From Clostridia bacterium (GTDB lineage: Bacteria > Bacillota > Clostridia > UBA1381), in the NCBI GenBank assembly GCA_900756545.1, contig CAAEKO010000007.1:1-41991 (forward strand): a DNA stretch of 41,991 nucleotides, in the 5' to 3' direction. The translations under genes and the position numbers were made by a program. Numbering within the stretch: the stretch's first letter is position 1; each line of letters begins with the position of its first letter. Positions 36,714-41,991 of the stretch are shown here, one piece after another. The notes beneath the pieces are model-generated. The model saw nothing but the letters and a program-made list of their open reading frames with translations, was not told the origin of the DNA and ran no database searches.

Positions 36714-37169
36714 ATGCTTCAGTTTAAATTGATTGAGAACAGGCCGGGCTATGAATTGGCAAAAGGCATCCGGGAGGAGGTTTTTATGCGGGAGCAGGGC
36801 TATCCTTTTGACTATGACGAAAAAGATGAAACTGCATGGCACATTATCGGCTGGGACGGGGATACGGTCATTGCCGCCGGACGGCTTTTCCATATTCATG
36901 ACGCCGTATATGCGATCGGACGGCTTGCGGTGAAAAAAGAATACCGTGGCCAGTATGTGGGCGATACTGTTATGCGCGCTCTGGAGGACAAAGCTGTCCG
37001 GCTGGGAGCGGCGTTTGTCGAGCTATATGCGCAGGAACATGCTATTGGGTTTTATCAAAAGCAGGGCTATGCGCCTATAGGCGATTTATGCATCTATGAC
37101 GGGGAGCCGCATATGCAGATGCGCAAGGACTTATCAAAAATTTCGGGATGCCGGGGGTGCTGTCCATGA
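36714..37169 (+). CDS. GNAT family N-acetyltransferase
   Basis: A 151-residue acetyltransferase. It resembles the YjcF/ElaA-type group: GIREEVFMREQGYPFDYDEKDE (residues ~18-39), the acetyl-CoA-binding region IGRLAVKKEYRGQYVGDTVM (motif A, R/Q-x-x-G-x-G variant RGQYVG) and AFVELYAQEHAIGFYQKQGY (motif B). It ends with an unusual Cys-rich tail (ISGCRGCCP). The substrate is unknown. ATG 36714 follows GAGGTGACGG. Its TGA overlaps the ATG of rarA (ATGA), so the two are translationally coupled. Confidence 0.9.
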   Translation: MLQFKLIENRPGYELAKGIREEVFMREQGYPFDYDEKDETAWHIIGWDGDTVIAAGRLFHIHDAVYAIGRLAVKKEYRGQYVGDTVMRALEDKAVRLGAAFVELYAQEHAIGFYQKQGYAPIGDLCIYDGEPHMQMRKDLSKISGCRGCCP

Positions 37170-38449
37170 ATAAGCCCTTAGCGGACAAGATAAGGCCGAC
37201 GTCATTAGAGGAGGTGTTCGGCCAGCAGCATTTGATCGGGCCGGGTAAGCTATTATCCAAAATTATTGCCAGCGGCGAAACGCCGAATATGATTTTTTAT
37301 GGCCCCAGTGGTGTGGGCAAAACTACGATTGCCAATATCATTTCCGCCCAAACTGGGAAAAAGCTATATAAGCTGAATGCGACCACCGCTTCGGTTTCCG
37401 ATGTGCGGGATATTATCAATTCTCTGGATAGTTTCATGACGATGGACGGCGTACTTTTGTATCTGGACGAAATTCAGCATTTTAATAAGAAGCAGCAGCA
37501 ATCCCTTTTGGAATTTATGGAGAACGGAAAGATCACCCTGATTGCCAGTACAACGGAAAACCCTTATTTTTATGTATATAACGCGGTGCTGTCTAGGTCT
37601 GTGGTGTTTGAGTTTAAGCCGCTTACCCCGGAGGATGTGGAAAAGGCGCTTCGGCGGGCGGTAAAGCTTTTGCAGGAAACGGATTATCGGGACTATACCC
37701 TGAAAATTGAAGAGGATGTGCTCCGGCATATGGCCAACACAGCCTCTGGCGATGTGCGCAAGGCTATGAACGCTTTGGAAATTAGTTTGCTTGCGTCCAG
37801 GCCGGATGGGGAGGGGCTGCTTGCCGTTCCGTTGGAAATGGCTGAGCAAGCAACCCAGAAAAAAGCTATGCGCTATGACAAAGATGGTGACGGCCATTAT
37901 GATATTATCAGCGCGTTTCAGAAATCGATTCGGGGCAGCGACCCAGATGCGGCCATTCACTATCTGGCCCGGCTAGTATCGGCGGACGATCTGCAAATTA
38001 TATGCCGGCGGCTTTTGGTTGTGGCGGCAGAGGATGTGGGGCTGGCATATCCGCAGGCTATCGCGATTACAAAGGCTTGTGTGGACAGCGCCATGCAGCT
38101 TGGATTCCCTGAAGCGCGGATTCCGCTTGCGGAGGCTGTGCTTCTGCTTGCTACAGCGCCTAAGTCTAATTCTGCCATTATGGCTATAGACGCCGCCATG
38201 CGGGATATTGAGACTATGGATACCGGGGACGTACCTCTCCATTTAAAAGACGCCCACTACAGCGGCGCAAGGAAGATGGGGCGTGGACTGACCTACAAAT
38301 ATCCCCACGAATATGAAAACCACTATACTCCCCAGCAATATCTGCCGGATGAGATCAGGGACAGGCAGTATTATGTGCCTGGGGAGAATAAAACAGAACG
38401 ACTCTCCAGTGAATATTGGGAGAAGATCAAGAAAAAGGAGCGTGAATAG
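37166..38449 (+). CDS. rarA: Replication-associated recombination protein RarA (AAA+ ATPase)
   Basis: RarA/MgsA is related to clamp-loader and Holliday-junction ATPases and acts at stalled replication forks. The 427-residue protein has Walker A GPSGVGKTT (residues 46-54), Walker B VLLYLDEIQHF, sensor 1 LIASTTENP, Arg finger-type LSRSVVFEFKPL, sensor 2 GDVRKAMNALE and the C-terminal tetramerisation region (VVAAEDVGLAYPQ; GLTYKYPHEYENHYTPQQYLPDE). I place the start at ATG 37166, which overlaps the GNAT stop and follows GGGGGTG; an upstream in-frame ATG (37148) is possible. The next gene starts 1 nt after the stop. Confidence 0.95.
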   Translation: MNKPLADKIRPTSLEEVFGQQHLIGPGKLLSKIIASGETPNMIFYGPSGVGKTTIANIISAQTGKKLYKLNATTASVSDVRDIINSLDSFMTMDGVLLYLDEIQHFNKKQQQSLLEFMENGKITLIASTTENPYFYVYNAVLSRSVVFEFKPLTPEDVEKALRRAVKLLQETDYRDYTLKIEEDVLRHMANTASGDVRKAMNALEISLLASRPDGEGLLAVPLEMAEQATQKKAMRYDKDGDGHYDIISAFQKSIRGSDPDAAIHYLARLVSADDLQIICRRLLVVAAEDVGLAYPQAIAITKACVDSAMQLGFPEARIPLAEAVLLLATAPKSNSAIMAIDAAMRDIETMDTGDVPLHLKDAHYSGARKMGRGLTYKYPHEYENHYTPQQYLPDEIRDRQYYVPGENKTERLSSEYWEKIKKKERE

Positions 38450-38450
38450 C

Positions 38451-38819
38451 ATGTTCTGCGGAGAATGTGGCCGGAATATCGGTGATGCGGAGATTTGTCC
38501 GTACTGCCAATGCCGAAATCTGGATATAGATGAGAACGAATATATAATTAAGCATTTGACGGTAGCAGGCGGGGATGGGGGTTATCCCCAGCCGGTTGGC
38601 ACGAAATCCAGAATCACGGCGGGGCTTTTGCAGATTTTTACCGGCGCACTGGGAATAGGGCGCTTTTATTTGGGATATACTTCAACCGGGATACTGCAGA
38701 TTGTTGTATCATTGATAACCTGTGGACTGGGCGGGTTGATCTGGGGATTGATTGACGGGATTATGATTTTGGCTGGAACTGTTGACCGGGACGGCAAGGG
38801 GAATGCACTGGCGGCATGA
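38451..38819 (+). CDS. Zinc-ribbon TM2 domain protein
   Basis: A 122-residue protein with an N-terminal zinc ribbon (C3xxC6 and C16xxC19 in MFCGECGRN and ICPYCQC) and a TM2 domain: GLLQIFTGALGIGRFYLGYTS (residues ~58-78) and a second helix with CGLGGLIWGLIDGIMIL. TM2 domains are two-helix membrane modules of unclear function, often in clostridia. ATG 38451 is one base after the rarA stop and follows AAGGAG at 38435-38440 inside rarA, implying co-translation with rarA. The 108-nt gap to nadE shows no terminator or promoter I trust. Confidence 0.88.
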   Translation: MFCGECGRNIGDAEICPYCQCRNLDIDENEYIIKHLTVAGGDGGYPQPVGTKSRITAGLLQIFTGALGIGRFYLGYTSTGILQIVVSLITCGLGGLIWGLIDGIMILAGTVDRDGKGNALAA

Positions 38820-38927
38820 TTTTGCCTGTATTTTGTGTTAAAGGCAGAAATGACATGTTTGCCGCTGGTTTAAAAAGGCGTCTGCCGCTTATCGAAGCAA
38901 AGGATTAAGCAATAAGGAGAGTTTGGA

Positions 38928-40841
38928 ATGAAAGACGGATTTTTGCGCGTTTGCGCTGCAACACCGGATATTAGTGTAGCGGACTGTAGCTACAATGCGG
39001 AACGGATTTTGGAATGTATCCGGGAGGCAGCCGGGAATCAGGCGAAGGTGTGTGTATTACCCGAGCTATGTGTGACGGGATACACCTGTGGCGATTTGTT
39101 TTTTCAAAGGACGCTTTTGGCGGCGGCGGAGGAACAGATATTGCGGATCGCGGCGGATACGGAGAACTTGGATATCCTGTCTGTGATTGGCGCACCGCTG
39201 CATGTGGGCGGAAAGCTGTATAACTGTGCCTTTGCCCTTTACCGGGGCAAGGTACTGGGGATTGTGCCTAAAACCTGTGTGCCGAATTATGGGGAATTTT
39301 ATGAAAAGCGGCATTTTGAACAGGGAGAAACAGAGTGCCGCCTGATTCGGTTCGGAGATGCGGAAGTGCCGTTTGGAGCGAATCTGTTGATTGCGGATAA
39401 AAATATGAAGGAATTTGTTTTCGGAATTGATGTATGTGAGGATCTATGGGCTGTTACGCCGCCGTCTAATGCCCATGCGGAGGCAGGGGCTACGGTGATT
39501 GCCAATATCTCCGCCAGCAATGAGGTCACCGCGAAAGCGGATTATCGGGCGGATTTAGTGAAAATGCAGTCGGCCCGGCTTTACGCGGCTTACATTTATG
39601 CGGATGCAGGAGAGGGGGAGTCAACCACGGATCTGGTTTTTGCCGGGGACAATATGATTGCGGAAAGTGGTGTGATTTTGGCGCGGAGCAAAAGATTTGC
39701 GAATGAAAGCGTATATGCTGAAATTGATTTGGAAAGACTTATACATGAGAGAAGAAGAACCACCACATTTGGAATCAGAAACGGACACTACATCTGTTAT
39801 ACTGCATTTGACACGGTGAAAACAGAGCTGACCCGAACGGTTTCAAAATATCCATTTGTCCCGCAGGACACAAGCCGGCGGGAACAGCGGTCAGAAGAAA
39901 TTCTGGCGATTCAGGCTATGGGACTTAAAAAGAGGCTTAAGCATTCTCATGCCAAAACGGCAGTGATTGGAATATCCGGCGGGCTGGATTCTACGCTGGC
40001 TATGCTGGTGGCCGCCCGGTCGTTTGATCTGCTGGGCGCGGACAGAAAAAACATTATTGCTGTGACTATGCCGTGTTTTGGCACGACTGACCGGACGAAA
40101 AATAATGCGGTAGGGCTGGCGAAATCGCTGGGCGTCACCCTGCGTGAGGTATCTATTGAAGAGGCTGTCGAGGGTCATTTCCGGGATATCGGGCATGACC
40201 CGGCTGTGCAGGATGTGACCTATGAAAACGCCCAGGCCCGGGAGAGGACGCAGGTACTCATGGATATTGCCAATCAGGAAAACGGTATTGTTGTCGGCAC
40301 GGGAGACCTGTCGGAGCTGGCGCTGGGCTGGGCTACCTATAACGGCGACCACATGTCTATGTATGCGGTAAATGCGGGCATTCCCAAAACCTTGATCCGT
40401 TATCTTGTAGACTATGAAGCGAAAAAGACAGAGAATAAGGTGCTTTTCAAAACATTGCAGGATATTCTGGATACACCTGTCAGCCCTGAGCTTCTGCCGC
40501 CAAAGGACGGCGAGATTGCCCAGAAGACGGAGCATATTGTAGGGCCTTATGCCCTTCATGATTTCTTTCTGTTTTACGCGGTGCGTTTTGGATTCCGGCC
40601 GGCGAAAATCCTGCGGCTGGCGGAAAAGGCCTTTGCCGGCGAATATGACCGAGAATTTATTTTGGCTTGGATGAAGGTATTTTATAGAAGGTTTTTTCAG
40701 CAGCAGTTTAAACGATCCTGCGTACCGGATGGCCCGAAGGTGGGCAGTGTAGCCTTATCGCCCCGGGGGGACTGGCGGATGCCCAGCGACGCTTCTTCTC
40801 AACTTTGGCTGAAGGAGCTTGAGGAGCTTGAAAAAAGGTAA
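38928..40841 (+). CDS. nadE: Glutamine-dependent NAD+ synthetase
   Basis: NadE amidates nicotinic acid adenine dinucleotide to NAD+. The 637-residue protein is the two-domain form: an N-terminal nitrilase-type glutaminase with the triad E46 (LPELCVTGY), K115 (VPKTCVPNYGEF) and C170 (GIDVCEDLWA), and a C-terminal ATP-pyrophosphatase domain with the P-loop GISGGLDSTLAML (about residue 350) and GTGDLSELALGWATY. The organism can therefore use glutamine as nitrogen donor. AAGGAG at 38913-38918 precedes ATG 38928. The 3' end overlaps the following transporter gene by 14 nt. Confidence 0.97.
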   Translation: MKDGFLRVCAATPDISVADCSYNAERILECIREAAGNQAKVCVLPELCVTGYTCGDLFFQRTLLAAAEEQILRIAADTENLDILSVIGAPLHVGGKLYNCAFALYRGKVLGIVPKTCVPNYGEFYEKRHFEQGETECRLIRFGDAEVPFGANLLIADKNMKEFVFGIDVCEDLWAVTPPSNAHAEAGATVIANISASNEVTAKADYRADLVKMQSARLYAAYIYADAGEGESTTDLVFAGDNMIAESGVILARSKRFANESVYAEIDLERLIHERRRTTTFGIRNGHYICYTAFDTVKTELTRTVSKYPFVPQDTSRREQRSEEILAIQAMGLKKRLKHSHAKTAVIGISGGLDSTLAMLVAARSFDLLGADRKNIIAVTMPCFGTTDRTKNNAVGLAKSLGVTLREVSIEEAVEGHFRDIGHDPAVQDVTYENAQARERTQVLMDIANQENGIVVGTGDLSELALGWATYNGDHMSMYAVNAGIPKTLIRYLVDYEAKKTENKVLFKTLQDILDTPVSPELLPPKDGEIAQKTEHIVGPYALHDFFLFYAVRFGFRPAKILRLAEKAFAGEYDREFILAWMKVFYRRFFQQQFKRSCVPDGPKVGSVALSPRGDWRMPSDASSQLWLKELEELEKR

Positions 40842-41682
40842 AATATATCTGACAATTTCGGCGTTCATCTATGGAATTACGCCAGTTTTGGCAAAAGCAG
40901 CATATAGCGGCGGAGCGAATGGGATGACCGTGACTTTTTACCGGGCATTCCTCAGCCTGCCGCTGCTCTTTTTTCTTATGAAACGGCGCGGCGTACGAGC
41001 AGGGCTGACAAAACAGGAGCTAAAGAAAACCATGCTTTTATCAGTTTTCGGCAATTCTCTTGCAATTATATGTCTGTACATTTCCTATGATTTAATCTCG
41101 GTAGGACTGGCAACGGTTCTGCATTACATTTATCCGCTGCTGATCGTTATTTTCTGTGCAGTATTTTATAGGGAGAGAATGACACGGGAAAAAATATTGG
41201 CTACGGTGCTTGTCAGTGCAGGTATTTTACTTTTTTTGGATATTAACAATAAAAACGATGTATTGGGTATCATATGTGCGCTTCTGTCCGGCGTGTTTTA
41301 TGCATTTAACGTTATCTATTTGGATAAATCTGGGCTAGATAAGATGGATTATATAAAACTGACTTTCTATATCTCTCTTTTTATGAGTGGCTCTGTTTTG
41401 CTCGTCACAGTTGGGAGCGGCCATTTTACCTTTGCCATGTCAAAACTAGCTTGGATTTCCGTTTTTTTGATATCTGTACTGATCAGTCTGTTTGCTTTGC
41501 CATTGTTTCAGATGGGGGTATTGTATGAAGGCGCTTCGACAGCGGGAATTCTTTCTACAGTAGAGCCGATTACAGGCGTAATTGTAGGGGCCGTGGTTCT
41601 AAATGAAACGCTGACAATTTTCGGAATGATAGGTTGTGCATTGATACTGGCGGGAGTTATTTTAATTGAATATGGAAGGTAA
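40828..41682 (+). CDS. EamA/DMT family transporter
   Basis: A drug/metabolite-transporter superfamily protein of 284 residues with about ten membrane helices in two EamA halves; recognisable stretches are IYLTISAFIYGITPVLAKAAY (first helix), SVGLATVLHYIYPLLIVIFCAVFYRERMT (end of first half) and GASTAGILSTVEPITGVIVGAVVLNETLT (second half). Substrate unknown; family members export amino acids or metabolites. I use TTG 40828, 10 nt after AAGGAG (40812-40817); TTG 40819 is too close to that site. It overlaps nadE by 14 nt and is probably co-translated. I see only a weak CCTG/CAGG hairpin after it (~41715-41733). Confidence 0.88.
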   Translation: MKKGKIYLTISAFIYGITPVLAKAAYSGGANGMTVTFYRAFLSLPLLFFLMKRRGVRAGLTKQELKKTMLLSVFGNSLAIICLYISYDLISVGLATVLHYIYPLLIVIFCAVFYRERMTREKILATVLVSAGILLFLDINNKNDVLGIICALLSGVFYAFNVIYLDKSGLDKMDYIKLTFYISLFMSGSVLLVTVGSGHFTFAMSKLAWISVFLISVLISLFALPLFQMGVLYEGASTAGILSTVEPITGVIVGAVVLNETLTIFGMIGCALILAGVILIEYGR

Positions 41683-41751
41683 ACTGTTAAATAGCATAAA
41701 AAAACAAAAGAAAAACCTGTCTTTTTGTGCAGGAATTTGCCTGAAAAAGTA

Positions 41752-41780
41752 TTGACAAAAAAAGAAAAAAGCGGTATTAT
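41752..41780 (+). promoter_or_regulatory. rRNA operon promoter P1
   Basis: TTGACA (41752-41757), 17-nt spacer, TATTAT (41775-41780). The sequence upstream (41690-41750) is A-rich and could act as an UP element. Confidence 0.85.
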
Positions 41781-41841
41781 ATATAAGTCGTCTTGCGAGG
41801 GCGGAATGATAAAAATATTTTAAAAAAATATAAAAAAGTTC

Positions 41842-41870
41842 TTGACAAAGCATTGACGATGTGGTATTAT
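41842..41870 (+). promoter_or_regulatory. rRNA operon promoter P2
   Basis: TTGACA (41842-41847), 17-nt spacer, TATTAT (41865-41870): the same hexamers and the same spacing as P1, 90 bp further on. Tandem P1-P2 is typical of rRNA operons. Confidence 0.88.
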
Positions 41871-41991
41871 ATTAAAGCTGTCGAAAACAGCAGTTTGTAC
41901 ATTGAAAAATAAACAGTGCAGAGTTCTTGTCAGCGAATGAGAAATCATTTGCAAAAACAATGAGTTTTTTTATGACAGAAATTCGGAAACG
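41871..41991 (+). other. Probable 5' leader of an rRNA operon, cut by the window edge
   Basis: Downstream of P2 is a small hairpin (GCTGT-CGAAA-ACAGC, 41877-41891) followed by TTTGTACATTGAAAAATAAA (41894-41913), the kind of sequence found before 16S rRNA in clostridia. No 16S sequence is reached before position 41991. That 16S lies next is an inference from the promoters and leader. Confidence 0.7.

Noticed and set aside
38820..38927. Possible promoter or RNA in the 108-nt gap before nadE
   Set aside because: Only a weak TGCCT/AGGCA pairing and no -35/-10 pair; nothing I can support.
39891..40559. 222-codon minus-strand frame
   Set aside because: Antisense shadow of nadE; no known domain and no promoter.
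1..41991. CRISPR array, prophage, transposase or tRNA genes
   Set aside because: No regularly spaced repeats, integrase, transposase, terminal inverted repeats or tRNA-like cloverleafs were seen by eye anywhere in the window.
1..41991. Enrichment of Spo0A boxes across the window
   Set aside because: I noticed about six TGTCGAA heptamers on both strands, close to the five expected by chance for this length, and two of them are inside unrelated genes (mreB, pcrA).

Overview
The window reads as a chromosomal segment of an anaerobic, endospore-forming member of the Clostridia (Firmicutes/Bacillota). The evidence is gene content: Spo0A, SpoIVB, both dipicolinate synthase subunits, a SleB-type cortex hydrolase, AT-rich TTGACA/TATAAT promoters, AGGAGG ribosome sites, pyruvate phosphate dikinase, sodium-coupled transporters and DUF896/DUF6514 genes. 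Base composition and codon use look uniform, so most of this is ordinary core genome. I cannot place it below class with confidence, although a Lachnospirales-like lineage would fit.

Layout. 1-5 kb: a small membrane/coiled-coil protein, then a translation cluster rpmG-secE-nusG-rplK-rplA, a separately promoted L10 leader-rplJ-rplL, and yceD(DUF177)-rpmF. rpoBC does not follow rplL. Two L1-binding-site mimics of 23S rRNA precede rplK and rplA. 5-8.3 kb: a Nudix hydrolase and ppdK. 8.4-10.9 kb: dpaA-dpaB and a secreted SleB-type hydrolase with a copper-amine-oxidase-N-like domain. 11-14 kb: a sodium:neurotransmitter-family symporter divergent from a Mn2+-type (yybP-ykoY) riboswitch that controls an orphan OadB/GcdB-like Na+-translocating decarboxylase beta subunit plus a 39-residue OadG-like microprotein. 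14.1-15.2 kb: DUF6514, and an SCP2 protein with a histone-like Lys/Ala tail. 15.3-23 kb: zapA-U32 peptidase, then maf-mreB-mreC-mreD-pbp2, which make the rod-shape machinery; mgsA follows directly without minCDE-rodA. 23.5-27 kb: patatin-like phospholipase, then spo0A and spoIVB on the minus strand. 27.1-30.5 kb: pcrA and a small accessory patch with two paralogous ribbon-helix-helix proteins, each followed by a near-identical non-coding repeat, and a 90-residue unknown. 30.5-33 kb: a Zn/Cd/Pb-type P1B ATPase under an ArsR/SmtB-type operator, and two tiny Cys-rich membrane proteins with a sigma-K-like promoter. 33-41.7 kb: DUF896, asnA-asnS, a TPR membrane protein, GNAT-rarA-TM2 protein, nadE and an EamA transporter. 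The window ends in tandem strong promoters and a leader typical of an rRNA operon whose 16S gene should start just past the right edge.

The best lead for something new is the riboswitch-OadB-microprotein unit at 12.5-14.0 kb. A Mn2+ aptamer ahead of a decarboxylase-type sodium pump subunit that has no alpha subunit suggests an unrecognised metal-ion transport or metal-homeostasis role. Secondary leads are the duplicated ribbon-helix-helix modules with repeat 3' regions (29.5-30.5 kb), the Cys-rich microprotein pair (32.7-33.0 kb), and the SCP2-histone-tail protein (14.6-15.1 kb). Standalone features on both strands were checked by eye only; no database search was possible.
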